DNA from: Nostoc calcicola FACHB-3891
GTDB lineage: Bacteria > Cyanobacteriota > Cyanobacteriia > Cyanobacteriales > Nostocaceae
NCBI RefSeq assembly: GCF_014697355.1
Contig: NZ_JACJRQ010000001.1
Coordinates: forward strand, 496,001-560,000
Direction of reading: 5' to 3'
Length of the DNA stretch: 64,000 nucleotides
In this document: positions 33,807-43,800 of the stretch, in pieces
Position numbering within the stretch: position 1 is the first letter of the stretch
Layout: each line of letters opens with the position of its first letter
Program-made: the position numbers and the translations under genes
The notes under the pieces: model-generated
The model's input: the letters and a program-made list of their open reading frames with translations, nothing else
Told to the model about the DNA's origin: nothing
The model's database searches: none

Positions 33807-35630
33807 ATGGACGACATATTTAAAGGATTTGAACAGCTATTAGAAATTGCCAAAGCCTTAGAAGAAAAAGCAGAAAAAGGCGAGTTAAAAACTTCCATTC
33901 AAATTCGCTCCCATAATCTCAGTAGCATTCCCCGACAAGGCAATATTCCGAGAACAAGTAATTCCAGCCGAGTCAGATCCAATTCCACCGTTGGCACCAC
34001 ACCAATGGATGATGCTGAAGTCACCCCCCCATCAGCTCGGACGAACTCAAAAACTTCTTGGCAAGATGTCGGCGGCTTAGGTGATGTTCTCAAAGAAATC
34101 AGAGAGTTAGTTGAAATTCCTCTAAAACGTCCAGATTTACTAGCAAAATTAGGGTTAGAGCCTCCGCGTGGAGTTTTGCTAGTTGGCCCGCCCGGTACGG
34201 GAAAAACTTTAACAGCTCGTGTTTTGGCAGAAGAGTTAGAGTTAAACTACATTGCCATCAATGGCCCAGAGGTGATGAGCAAGTATTACGGGGAAGCAGA
34301 AGCTCGTTTGCGAAGCATTTTTGAGAAAGCCACTCGTTCTGCTCCCTGTCTGATATTTATTGATGAAATTGACAGTCTCGCCCCAGATCGCAGCCAAGTA
34401 GAAGGTGAAGTTGAAAAAAGACTAGTGGCGCAGTTGCTTGGGTTAATGGATGGGTTTGCCAAAACCGAGGGCGTACTCGTACTAGCAGCAACAAATCGTC
34501 CCGATCATCTCGATCCGGCGTTGCGTCGTCCGGGACGCTTCGATCGCGAAGTTCATTTTCGCGTTCCCGATCGCAATGGACGATTGGAAATTCTCACAAT
34601 TTTAACAAATGCTATGCCCTTGGAGACTGCGGTTGATTTAGGAGCGATCGCCGATTTGGCTGTCGGTTTTGTCGGTGCCGATATCAAAGCTCTTTGTCAA
34701 AAAGCTGCCTACATTGCCCTGCGTCGTCAAGTCCCCTCGCTCAACAGTCCGATTCCTGAGAATATGACTATCATGCAGCAGGATTTTCTGGAAGCAATTA
34801 AGGAGATAAAACCCTCAGTTCTCAGGGATGTAGCAATTGAAGTACCTAGTGTAAATTGGGATGACATTGGTGGTTTGGATGATGTGAAACAAAAACTTCA
34901 AGAATCTGTAGAGGGCGCACTCCTCTATCCCGAACTATACGAACAAACCAAAGCCAAGCCTCCCCGTGGAATTCTGTTGTGGGGACCTCCAGGAACGGGA
35001 AAAACATTACTGGCAAAAGCGATCGCTTCCCAGGCGAGAGCCAACTTTATTGCTGTGAATGGCCCGGAATTACTCAGCCGATGGGTAGGTGCGGCAGAAC
35101 AAGCAGTCAGAGAACTCTTTCGCAAAGCTCGACAAGCATCTCCTTGCGTTGTGTTTGTAGATGAAATTGATACCTTAGCACCAGCACGGGGACGATTTAG
35201 TGGTGATTCTGGAGTTAGCGATCGCGTCGTCGGTCAATTGCTCACCGAATTGGATGGGTTGCATGAATGCCCGAAAGTACTGTTAGTCGGAGCAACCAAT
35301 CGTCCAGAAACCCTCGATCCTGCCTTGCTCAGAGCCGGAAGATTGGACTTACAAATCAAAATCGATCTACCAGATCGAGCCAGCCGATTAGCGATTTTAG
35401 GAGTTCACAATCTAGATCGTCCCTTGGTTGATGTCGATTTAGAAGCCTGGGCGACAGTTACCGAGGGTTGGAACGGCGCAGACTTGGCTTTATTGAGCAA
35501 TCAAGCTGCTTTAAGCGCAATTCGTCGATACCGCGCCCAGGGATTAAGCGACTCCAGCTTGATTCAGATTACAAATGATGACTTCCAAGTAACATATCAG
35601 ATGCTTGCCAATCAGCATCAATCTGAATAG
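33807..35630 (+). CDS. CDC48/p97-type double AAA+ ATPase in the gas-vesicle cluster
   Basis: From the ATG at 33807 the protein has 607 residues; a TTG at 33765 would add 14. Two AAA+ domains are complete: D1 has GPPGTGKT at ~127, FIDEIDSLAP, ATNRPDHLDPALRRPGRFD; D2 has GPPGTGKT at ~393, FVDEIDTLAP and TNRPETLDPALLRAGR. Both keep Walker A, B and arginine fingers, so both should hydrolyse ATP. The usual CDC48 double-psi N domain is absent; the first ~85 residues are a short helix plus a polar linker. CDC48 unfolds or extracts proteins. A disaggregase or remodelling role for gas-vesicle shell proteins is inferred from position between gvpF genes. Confidence 0.9.
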   Translation: MDDIFKGFEQLLEIAKALEEKAEKGELKTSIQIRSHNLSSIPRQGNIPRTSNSSRVRSNSTVGTTPMDDAEVTPPSARTNSKTSWQDVGGLGDVLKEIRELVEIPLKRPDLLAKLGLEPPRGVLLVGPPGTGKTLTARVLAEELELNYIAINGPEVMSKYYGEAEARLRSIFEKATRSAPCLIFIDEIDSLAPDRSQVEGEVEKRLVAQLLGLMDGFAKTEGVLVLAATNRPDHLDPALRRPGRFDREVHFRVPDRNGRLEILTILTNAMPLETAVDLGAIADLAVGFVGADIKALCQKAAYIALRRQVPSLNSPIPENMTIMQQDFLEAIKEIKPSVLRDVAIEVPSVNWDDIGGLDDVKQKLQESVEGALLYPELYEQTKAKPPRGILLWGPPGTGKTLLAKAIASQARANFIAVNGPELLSRWVGAAEQAVRELFRKARQASPCVVFVDEIDTLAPARGRFSGDSGVSDRVVGQLLTELDGLHECPKVLLVGATNRPETLDPALLRAGRLDLQIKIDLPDRASRLAILGVHNLDRPLVDVDLEAWATVTEGWNGADLALLSNQAALSAIRRYRAQGLSDSSLIQITNDDFQVTYQMLANQHQSE

Positions 35631-35700
35631 AGGCAGAAGTTCACAGCCAAAGCTACTTAGGTAAAACGCTTAATACATTGTTAATAAAATTAGGCAAACC

Positions 35701-35830
35701 TCTGCGTACCTCTGCGCTTTCCTTCGCGCCCCTCTGCGTTAAAAAACATTAGTTCTGTACCTCGTTTAACTCGAAATCGCTATAAACACAACAACTTTGC
35801 CTCCTGTTCTCTGTCTCCTGCCTCCTGCCT
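35701..35830. repeat. CTCTGCG repeat and CTCCTGCC tract between CDC48-like gene and gvpL
   Basis: A dispersed CCTCTGCGTACCTCTGCG element (35700-35745) and a CTGTCTCCTGCCTCCTGCC run (~35808-35830) lie in the 234-bp gap. No gene or promoter motif is obvious; the gvpL start follows at 35865. Confidence 0.6.
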
Positions 35831-35864
35831 TGTCTTAACGATCGACATTCATACCGACCTACTT

Positions 35865-36554
35865 ATGTCAATATACGCCTATGCTCTTGTAGTACCGATC
35901 GCCTCACCGCTTGTCCTACCTTTAGGGATGGAAAGGAATACCGAACTCGTTTACTCTTCTGGTTTAGCTGCGATCGTAGAGCCGGAAATCTCACTGGAGG
36001 CAATACAGGCAACGGATGAGCGTTTACTTCAAGCTGTATTAAACCACGATCGCGTAATTCGAGAACTTTTTCAACAAACTTCCCTTCTTCCCCTACGTTT
36101 TGGGACGGGTTTTACCTCGCAAGAAAAACTGCTGAATCATCTAGAAAAGCACCAAGAGCAATATCTAGAAACCCTAACTCAGCTAGCAGACAAAGTTGAG
36201 TACACTGTAAAAATGACACCCTGTTCTTTACTTGACGATTCTGAGACTATTGATGCTAGGGGAAAAGCCTATTTATTAGCTAAAAAACAACGCTACCAAA
36301 CACAGCAAGCATTTCAAGCACAACAATGCGAACAGTGGGAACTCTTGAACCAGTTAATTCTCAAAACATATACAGATGTTATCTGTGAAACTCGACAGCC
36401 AGATATGCGGCAAATCCACTTTTTGGCACAGCGCAACGATTCAACGCTCAGTACGCAGCAGTTTTCCCTCTGGCAGGTACAATGCTCGCACTGGGAATTG
36501 GCACTCAGCGAACCTCTGCCACCCTATCATTTTCTCAAAAGTACTCTCACATAA
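35865..36554 (+). CDS. Gas vesicle GvpF/GvpL family (copy 2)
   Basis: The 229-residue protein is a second GvpF/GvpL: a beta start IYAYALVVPIASPLVLPL, VLNHDRVIRELFQQTSLLPL, then PLRFGTGFTSQEKLLNHLEK, the family signature. The C-terminal part (WQVQCSHWELALSEPLPPYH) matches the second ferredoxin-like domain. It is shorter than copy 1 and diverged. It may be the GvpL counterpart, but F and L cannot be distinguished by eye. It stands between the CDC48-like gene and gvpA. Confidence 0.85.
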   Translation: MSIYAYALVVPIASPLVLPLGMERNTELVYSSGLAAIVEPEISLEAIQATDERLLQAVLNHDRVIRELFQQTSLLPLRFGTGFTSQEKLLNHLEKHQEQYLETLTQLADKVEYTVKMTPCSLLDDSETIDARGKAYLLAKKQRYQTQQAFQAQQCEQWELLNQLILKTYTDVICETRQPDMRQIHFLAQRNDSTLSTQQFSLWQVQCSHWELALSEPLPPYHFLKSTLT

Positions 36555-36758
36555 ATTCATAAAAAATAATATTTAAAACTTTCCCAGAAAGAATAAAGAC
36601 GATTTAATTTTTGATTTAATTTTTTTATTTTCTTATATTTATCTTATATTTTTGGGAACACTAAACCCAGGAAGAATAAAACACATAGTGTAAGTTTTAC
36701 CTACTGCTCAATCAGAGCAGGATGAAATCAATAATTAGAGTTGTGAGAGGAAAAGAAA

Positions 36759-36980
36759 ATGGCTGTTGAAAAAGTTAACTCATCTTCAAGTCTGGCTGAA
36801 GTTATTGACCGCATTTTAGACAAAGGAATTGTAGTTGATGCTTGGGTACGTGTTTCTTTAGTTGGTATTGAACTGCTAGCAATCGAAGCTCGGATTGTGA
36901 TTGCTTCAGTTGAAACTTACTTAAGATATGCCGAGGCAGTTGGTTTAACATCTCAGGCTGCTGTTCCATCTGCTGCTTAA
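36759..36980 (+). CDS. gvpA: Major gas vesicle shell protein GvpA
   Basis: The 73-residue protein is a canonical Gvp[39 protein letters not shown] and [16 protein letters not shown]. GvpA forms the ribbed shell wall. The start has GAGAGGAAAAG upstream. The 204-bp leader (36555-36758) is AT-rich with ATTTATCTTATATTT and probably holds the promoter. A hairpin between gvpA and gvpC (36997-37015) may stop or stabilise the gvpA transcript. Only one gvpA copy is visible in the window. Confidence 0.97.
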   Translation: MAVEKVNSSSSLAEVIDRILDKGIVVDAWVRVSLVGIELLAIEARIVIASVETYLRYAEAVGLTSQAAVPSAA

Positions 36981-36996
36981 CAGCACATTATAAAAA

Positions 36997-37015
36997 GGGA
37001 GTCTTCATGGCTCCC
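36997..37015 (+). terminator. Intercistronic hairpin gvpA-gvpC
   Basis: GGGAG (36997-37001) pairs with CTCCC (37011-37015) around a 9-nt loop, followed by a weak ATTTAATG tract. It could be a leaky terminator or processing site giving more gvpA than gvpC mRNA, as reported in other cyanobacteria. Confidence 0.5.
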
Positions 37016-37055
37016 ATTTAATGTTTCTAGTTAAGAAAATAGGAGATTTCATCTG

Positions 37056-37739
37056 ATGGCTCTCAAGAATTTATGGGAACAACAGCGATCGCAGCGATTG
37101 CAAATAACTGCTGAACGCCGTCAACAAGTTAACCAGTGGAAACAGCTAACTCAACAAGAATTTCAGATGCAAGCAGATTTGCTTCATCAAGAATTGAGCA
37201 GTTTTGTTACCAGCCTTCACAACAATAGAAACTTACAACAGCAGCAATTTCAGCAAGAGATTGTAGAGCGGCAATTGGAAATATTGCAAATAAAAACAGA
37301 TGTCTCGCAGCGCCAGCAAGAATACCGCCAACAGCGGAAAGCAAAGGCTCAGGCATTATTCCAAAACTTGCAAAATTTTCGGGCAACCTTACATAACAAT
37401 GTTTGGGGCAATGACAGTCACGAACAAACAGTTTCCCCGGCTCCTGCTGAAAAAGAGAAATTAGTTGCAACAGTTCCAAAATGGTCAATCTCCCGTTCTG
37501 CAATTAAAGCCTCTGGTTTTCGTCCTTCTGTCAATACCATGACAAAGAAAGTGCCTGCCTTGAATGCGGATACTGCTAAATCTAAAGTGCAGCAATACAT
37601 TCAGCAAGCCCAAGGAGCTACTCTGATAGAAATTGAAGAAGTGATAGGCTTAAGCCGGGTGCAAACGATAGATGTCCTGCGCTCCTTGATCAAGCAAGGC
37701 GTACTAGAACAACGCGATCGCCAATACTTTATTCGCTAA
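37056..37739 (+). CDS. gvpC: Gas vesicle protein GvpC with winged-helix-like C-terminal domain
   Basis: A 227-residue protein. Residues ~1-115 are Gln-rich helix with GvpC-type repeats: FVTSLHNN and FRATLHNN are the same repeat position, ~60 residues apart, with a weaker copy before. GvpC coats and stiffens the shell outside GvpA. The repeats are few and imperfect compared with longer GvpC. After a linker (~116-172), residues 174-227 form a compact domain (AKSKVQQYIQQAQGATLIEI, IGLSRVQTIDVLRSLIKQGV) that reads as winged helix. This tail is similar to the one of GvpN. SD AGGAGA lies before the ATG. Confidence 0.85.
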   Translation: MALKNLWEQQRSQRLQITAERRQQVNQWKQLTQQEFQMQADLLHQELSSFVTSLHNNRNLQQQQFQQEIVERQLEILQIKTDVSQRQQEYRQQRKAKAQALFQNLQNFRATLHNNVWGNDSHEQTVSPAPAEKEKLVATVPKWSISRSAIKASGFRPSVNTMTKKVPALNADTAKSKVQQYIQQAQGATLIEIEEVIGLSRVQTIDVLRSLIKQGVLEQRDRQYFIR

Positions 37740-38170
37740 CAAGCAATTTCTTGACAAACTTAATTCCATCTCATGCAGACTAGCAGTTGGGCGATCGCTT
37801 GTGTCTGTCGCCTGAAGCCGCATAGTACAAAATCCATAAGCGTTAGAGCTCCTCTATGCTTTGTAGTATTCAACATTTCCATCTTTTTCAGGTCTGTATT
37901 GACAAGCAATTTTCTCAGTATATGTAATATTGCAAAAGTAATATAGAGAACTTACTTGTAATTAGTAAAAGAGCTTAAATCTTTGTTCAAGTTTCCGGCT
38001 TTGAACTTTAAAAATATCCAGATTAGAAAGGGTATAACAAGCTGGGGTAGCTCAATAGAGGTTTTGAACTGTGCTATTGGCGATCGCACGATGAAGTTAG
38101 TAAGCTGGATTGTTTGAGGAATTCTGATGTAAATGCAAAACTCAAGATATATAAGGAGGTGCGATCTATT
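37740..38170. other. Promoter region before the phototaxis operon, 431 bp
   Basis: No gene is seen; a minus-strand frame at 37952-38197 is not supported. Two HIP1-like sites lie here. AAGGAGGT at 38153-38160 is a strong ribosome-binding site 10 nt before a GTG at 38171, which decides the start of the next gene against an upstream TTG (38114). Confidence 0.6.
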
Positions 38171-39502
38171 GTGAATCAATTGATCGAGCAACTTCAAACT
38201 AAATTATTCACAGGCAGGCTGAATCTTGAAGCAAGGGATGGGCCAACTTGGACGCTATATTTTCGGTTAGGACGATTAATTTGGCAGGCTGGCGGTTCTA
38301 ATGCCGATGAGCGATGGCGAAGACACTTATTGCGGTACTGTTCTAATCTGGATGTCACACAATTGGAGCAGCTTGTCTCTCCCCAGGAAAATTATCGCGA
38401 GTATTCCATTCTTGGTAAGTTGCGAGAACAAAAATTAATCGAACAACAACTACTTGTTAACCTGATTACAAGCTCAATAGCTGAAGTCCTGTTTGATATA
38501 ATGCAGTACATTGAAGCCAAAAGAAATGGCAACAATCCAGCAGGGCAATTGTCACATACTACCGTTGTTGGTGAAGTTCCTGGGGTTCTCCTAGCTGTAA
38601 TACCGACTGAGGAAATCTTGAAACAGGCGACACTTGCCTGGCAAGAATGGCGAGATGCAGGACTGGCTAGTTACTCGCCCAATTTATTTCCGATCGTTCA
38701 ACAAATTGAGTTACTCCAAGGACAAGCGTCCTCTAAAGTGCTTATTTCTTTAGTTGATGGCACAAAAACTTTACGAGGTCTAGGACAAAAAAGCGGTCGG
38801 GATGTCTTAGCTTTGACTCGGTTCTTGATGCCATTGGTAAAAGCAGGGGCGATCGCTTTTTCACCCACCCCAAAACTCAGGAAGGTTGAGATTACTCAAG
38901 AAACTGGCAACCAATCCAGTGCAGTTAATAATTCCAATTCTTCACCAAAGACAGAAGAGGATACTGTTATCCAAGTTGCGCCCAATTTCAACAAAGTTGC
39001 TCCAGCAGCAAGTGGCAAAGAAATTGTCAGTCCATCCAGTGCAGTTAATAATTTCAATTCTTCACAGAAGAAAGAAGAGAACACTGTTATACAAGTTGGT
39101 CCCCCAGCAGCTAGTAAAGCAATTATTGATGTCTCAAGACCTTTAGTAGCCTGTGTGGATGATAGTCCGACGATCTGTCGCAGTCTGGAGGAAATTCTCA
39201 CCCATCAAGGTTATCGCTTTGTTGGCATTCAAGAGTCCTTGACGGCAGTTTTAAAGCTAATTAAAAGCAAGCCTGACTTTATTTTTTTGGATCTGTTGAT
39301 GCCAAAAGTCAATGGCTATGAAATTTGTTCTCAAATCCGTAAAACTCCAAGTCTCAAAGATGTGCCGGTTGTCATCTTAACGGGGAAAGATGGAATAGTA
39401 GATCGGATGCGAGCAAAATTAGTAGGAGCAACTGACTTTTTGGGTAAACCCGTAGAAGCAGAGAAAGTACTCAATGTGCTTCACAAGTATTTAAGCGTTT
39501 AG
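38171..39502 (+). CDS. ptxA: PATAN-domain response regulator (PatA/HmpA/PixG-like)
   Basis: From the GTG at 38171 the protein has 443 residues. The N-terminal PATAN/DUF4388 domain (LIEQLQTKLFTGRLNLEARD, FRLGRLIWQAGG) is followed by a helical part, a Ser/Asn-rich linker with a duplicated SSAVNN(S/F)NSS segment (~260-310) and a REC domain at ~325-443: VDDSPTICRS, FLDLLMPKVNGYE (phosphoacceptor Asp) and ILTGKDGI, with a Lys in GKPVE. Such proteins act with the CheA-type system controlling phototaxis and type IV pili. First gene of the operon. The ptx symbol is by synteny with Nostoc punctiforme. Confidence 0.85.
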   Translation: MNQLIEQLQTKLFTGRLNLEARDGPTWTLYFRLGRLIWQAGGSNADERWRRHLLRYCSNLDVTQLEQLVSPQENYREYSILGKLREQKLIEQQLLVNLITSSIAEVLFDIMQYIEAKRNGNNPAGQLSHTTVVGEVPGVLLAVIPTEEILKQATLAWQEWRDAGLASYSPNLFPIVQQIELLQGQASSKVLISLVDGTKTLRGLGQKSGRDVLALTRFLMPLVKAGAIAFSPTPKLRKVEITQETGNQSSAVNNSNSSPKTEEDTVIQVAPNFNKVAPAASGKEIVSPSSAVNNFNSSQKKEENTVIQVGPPAASKAIIDVSRPLVACVDDSPTICRSLEEILTHQGYRFVGIQESLTAVLKLIKSKPDFIFLDLLMPKVNGYEICSQIRKTPSLKDVPVVILTGKDGIVDRMRAKLVGATDFLGKPVEAEKVLNVLHKYLSV

Positions 39503-39606
39503 GTTGAAGCGGTAGTCATGTCAGTGGCTCACCTATATCCATTTTCAAAAAAGATTTTGGATTGGGAATTGGTTTCTACATCTGGGTTGGTGTTAATTCA
39601 TTTGTC

Positions 39607-39689
39607 GCAATTATTTTTCAAATCCTGAATTAAATAGTTAGGAAATAAACGCAATTATTTTTCAAATTCTCAATTAAATAGTTAGGAAA
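39607..39689 (+). repeat. Duplicated leader before ptxB
   Basis: A 39-bp stretch (39607-39645) is repeated at 39651-39689 with a 44-bp period, including the TAGTTAGGAAA that serves as the ribosome-binding region. The second copy immediately precedes the ATG at 39692. Confidence 0.85.
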
Positions 39690-39691
39690 AA

Positions 39692-40054
39692 ATGAAAAAA
39701 GTTCTTTTAGTTGAAGATAGCCTCACAGAATCCGAAAAGATGACACGTTACCTAGAGCAAGGAGGATATTCAGTTTATGAAGTTCGCAGTGGTGAAGAGG
39801 CTCAACTGCGGTTAAAACAACAAAAACCTGACTTGATTCTACTAGATTTGATTTTGCCAGGACAAAGTGGATTTGAGTTCTGCCGTAAGTTGAAAGCCGA
39901 TCCGACAACAAAAGCAATCCCAGTAGTGATTTGCTCGACTAAAAACACAGATGTTGATAAAACTTGGGGCACTATGAGTGGTGCCGATGGCTATTTAGTC
40001 AAACCTGTAGATGAAAATACCTTGCTCCAGACTGTTAATAAATTTATTCGCTAA
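39692..40054 (+). CDS. ptxB: CheY-like response regulator
   Basis: A 120-residue stand-alone REC domain: KKVLLVEDS (acidic pocket), LLDLILPGQSGFEF with phosphoacceptor Asp52, ICSTKNTD and VKPVD Lys. Homologues (PixH, HmpB, TaxP2) receive phosphate from the CheA partner. It lies between a PATAN regulator and a CheW, the usual order. A direct repeat lies in its leader. Confidence 0.92.
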   Translation: MKKVLLVEDSLTESEKMTRYLEQGGYSVYEVRSGEEAQLRLKQQKPDLILLDLILPGQSGFEFCRKLKADPTTKAIPVVICSTKNTDVDKTWGTMSGADGYLVKPVDENTLLQTVNKFIR

Positions 40055-40068
40055 AGGAAACTGGGGCA

Positions 40069-40602
40069 ATGCTACAGGGCAATGATAGTTTTTCTTCGCT
40101 ACCCATAAATAGCCAATTTCGACTGGAAAACTCTCCTCAAGGAAACAACCAGAGGTTTTTAAGATTTCCGTTGAATGGAAAGGTAAATGGGTTACTCCCA
40201 TTAGCTGATTTGCGGGGAGTAATTCAGGTTGCACTCACCGAAATTTTGCCAGTACCGCAGGTAGCAGAATTCTTGTTAGGCATAATGAATTGGCGGGGAG
40301 AAGCGATCTGGATTCTTGATTTAGCAGGTTTGTTGGGGGCAACACACTGGTGTCGGCGAGAAAGTGTGCGTAACTCTGGCATGGCGATGCTTGTTCAAGT
40401 CCAGAATCAAACCGTCGGGCTGTTGGTGGAGCAAGTCAATACCATTGAAGTTTACGATCCCCAAGAACGGTTAGCGGTTTCGGCATCGATGTTACCTGGC
40501 CGACTAGGCTCGTTCTTGCAGGGTTACTTTGTGGATTCTCAAGGTAGCCCTTTGATGTTAATTGACACCCATGTTGTGATTCAAGCCCTCCAGCCTCTTT
40601 AA
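40069..40602 (+). CDS. ptxC: CheW-like coupling protein
   Basis: A 177-residue single CheW domain: RFLRFPLNGKVNGLLPLADL, PVPQVAEFLLGIMNWRGEAI, LDLAGLLGA and AMLVQVQNQTVGLLVEQVN. It joins MCP and CheA. Starts 14 bp after ptxB. Followed by a purine-rich repeat (40639-40682) before the MCP. Confidence 0.92.
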   Translation: MLQGNDSFSSLPINSQFRLENSPQGNNQRFLRFPLNGKVNGLLPLADLRGVIQVALTEILPVPQVAEFLLGIMNWRGEAIWILDLAGLLGATHWCRRESVRNSGMAMLVQVQNQTVGLLVEQVNTIEVYDPQERLAVSASMLPGRLGSFLQGYFVDSQGSPLMLIDTHVVIQALQPL

Positions 40603-40636
40603 CACTAGACCTCTTGCAAAAATAGTTTTGCACTCT

Positions 40637-40795
40637 TGGGGAAGGGGGGAAAGGGGAAGGGGGAAAGGGGAAGGGGAAAAGGTAAAAACCTCGCCCCGCA
40701 CTTCGGACCTCTATGCTAACGTGGGCGACTTGTTCATTCCTTTTCCCTTTAACCTTTAACCTTTTCCCTCTTTCTTACCCCTTTTCCTGACTTCT
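40637..40795. repeat. GGGGAAAGGGG purine tract and CCCTTT pyrimidine tract
   Basis: Imperfect repeats of GGGGAAGGGGGAAAGG (40639-40682) face a CCTTTAACCTTTTCCCTC tract (40740-40790) in the same gap, forming a large potential hairpin between CheW and MCP genes. Similar tracts recur at 46098, 49478, 49914, 51062 and 52559. Confidence 0.8.
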
Positions 40796-40844
40796 GCAAG
40801 AAGTCTACTTTTTAACTCCGACAACCTTCATAGCAAGAAAGATC

Positions 40845-43800
40845 ATGGTAGCGCAACACAATCTTAGATCCAGCCAACCTCACTCAAATTTCAGCAACGG
40901 TTATCAGGAAACCGATAACGGGCATACCGTTAATGTACCAGCAAAACAGCAAATTACCTCCACTCTAGAAGAATTGCGAAATGAACTGGATCAAGCTGAT
41001 TGGGTGGAAACAGGGCCATTGCGAGAGAGAATCCGCAAGTTAAAAGAACTGGTAAGTGTGTTGCCATATCAAGACGGAGGAGATGGATTAGAGGTAGAGC
41101 AAGTAGAGGCGATCGCCAGCAAAATCCGCCAATTTTCCGATCTAGATACCTTGCTGGCTACTGCTGTCATGGAGGTACAAAGCGCCCTGCAAGCCGATCG
41201 CGTCCTGGTGTATGAGTTTACGAATCCGACGCTGGGGATAGTTGCTGCGGAGGCGATGAGGGATGGCTTTACCCCAATGCTGAAGGAAAAACTGCCCGCC
41301 GTCACTTTTGGGTTAGGTTCTGCCAAGCTTTATCAACAAGAAAAATTAGCAGCGATCGCGGATACCTACACTGCAAGCTTATCTCCTTACCAAAAGCAGC
41401 TCGTGGATCGGTTTCAGATCGGAGCTTGTGTGAGCTTGCCAATCTTAGCAAAAGATGGGGTTTGGGGTTTGTTGGTAGTACAGCAATGCACTGCTCCTCG
41501 CCAGTGGCAGAATGCTGAAATTCAGTTACTAAAATTAATCGCCCAGGAATTACAAGCGCAACTGCAAGTTGCCGCGATTCAGGCTACATTGCAACAAGAA
41601 GTGGAAAAAGATCAAATCCTGACTGGTGTAGCGAATAAAATTCTCCAGTCCAAAGACGTGGATACGATCTTTCGCGTTGCCACCCAAGAAGTGCGACAGT
41701 CACTAAAATGCGATCGCGTCGCAATTTATCGTTTCCAGCCAGATTGGAGTGGGGAATTTGTAGCTGAATCTGTTGGATCTGAGTGGGTTTCTCTGTTAGA
41801 AGAACAGCGAAACAACCCAGCAATTGTCAAGAACGTTAACTATTGCAGTGTGAGGAACTTTGCAGACGAAGGGGGATTGGTTGGGACAACAGGGCGATCG
41901 CCCAGTGCAGATAGCTACATTCAGCATACCCAAGGCAAAACCTTCCATCGCGGCCAGATTTATCGAGTCACTAATGATATCTACAGTGCTGGTTTTTCTG
42001 ACTGCTATATCAAAGTTTTAGAAACCTATCAAGCCAAAGCATACATTATTGTTGCCATCTTCCAGGGAGAAAAGTTGTGGGGCTTGCTGGCTGCCTATCA
42101 AAATTCTCAGCCTCGTCAGTGGAAAGATAGTGAAGTGCGACTAATGGTGCAGGTTGCATCTCTGTCTGGTATTGCTATTCAACAGTTGCAATATCAGCAA
42201 CAACTTTCTCACCGTTCTGAGGAGTCAGCCAAACTTGTTGAACGAGAACGTACTGTTTTCGGCATCATTGAAAAGATTGGGCAAGCAATGGATCTTCGCA
42301 CCCTTTTCCGGATTACCACCCAAGAGTTGCGGCGATTTTTAAAATGCGATCGCGTTGTCATTTATCAAATTTATCCAGACTGGAGTGGAGAAGTTATTGC
42401 TGAATCTGTGGCTGCTGGTTGGCCGTCACTGTTGGAGATGCAGGAACAAGACAGCATTTTAAAAACAGGTCTGATATCTTCAGAGCGTTGTAATGTTAAG
42501 GACTATGGCTCCCCTGTTAAACCTGATGCCGATACCTATCTGAAGGAAACCCAGGGTGGAGTGTACACCAAAGGAACGCGCTTTCGTAAAGTCAACGATA
42601 TTTCTGCTGCTGGTTTTTCACCTTGCTATTTAGAAACATTAGAGAAGTTCCAAGCCAAAGCATACATTAATGTTCCCATCTTCCGCGCTGGTAATCTTTG
42701 GGGTTTGTTAGCAGCTTATCAGAATTCTGATGTTCGCAAATGGACTGAGGAAGAGATCGGTGCTTTGTTGCAGATCGGCGAACCGTTGAGCATTGCCCTC
42801 CAGCAAGCTGAATATATCGAACAGCTACGGTTAAAAAATCTAGAAATGACACAAGTAGCTGAAGTAGAAAACGCCATCGCCCGAATGACGGATAGAATGC
42901 GTAATTCCCAACAGCTAGAAACCATCTACCGCACTACCTTGGCAGAATTGCGACAGTTGTTCAAATGCGATCGCCTAGCAATATATCGCTTCAACTCTGA
43001 CTGGAGTGGTGAATTTATTGCTGAATCTGTAGGAAGTGACTGGGTGCCTATGGTTGGCCCGGATATCAAGAGCGTATGCCAAGACGAACACCTACAGCAA
43101 ACCCAAGGCGGGCGCTATCGTAACAATGAAACTTTTGTCGTCAATGACATCTATACTGTTGGTCATGCCCAGTGCTACATCGATTTGTTAGAGGAGTTCC
43201 AGGTTAAAGCTTACACCATCGCCCCTATTTTTGCTGGAAACAAACTTTGGGGCTTTTTAGGAGCATACCAAAATAGCGGTCCGCGCCAGTGGAATTCCGA
43301 GGAAGTGCGATTGCTGACCAAATTGGGCATTCAGTTGGGGTTAAGCGTACAGCAAGCCGAGTACATCGAACAACTGAAAACCAAGAATGCAGAGTTGGCA
43401 CGGGCAGCAGAAGAGGAACAGGTGCTGACAGGGATGGTGGAAAAAATTCGCCAAGCTCAAGAGGCAGATACAATTTTCCTGAATGTGCTGCCAAGTTTAC
43501 GCAAACAACTACAGTGCGATCGCCTAGCAGTATTTCGCTTTCATCCCGACTGGAGTGTGGAGTTTGTTGCCGAAGCCGTAAAAGATAAATGGTTGTCTTT
43601 AGCTGGTTCGGATATCCAAACGATTTGGATGGACGATCATTTACAAGAAACTCAGGGCGGACGCTATCGCAATCATGAAACCTTTGTTGTCGATGATATT
43701 TACACTGTCGGTCACGTTCAGTGCTACATAGAGATATTAGAAAAAATCCAGGCCAAGGCTTACGCCATCGCTCCTATCTTTACTGGCAGCAAACTCTGGG

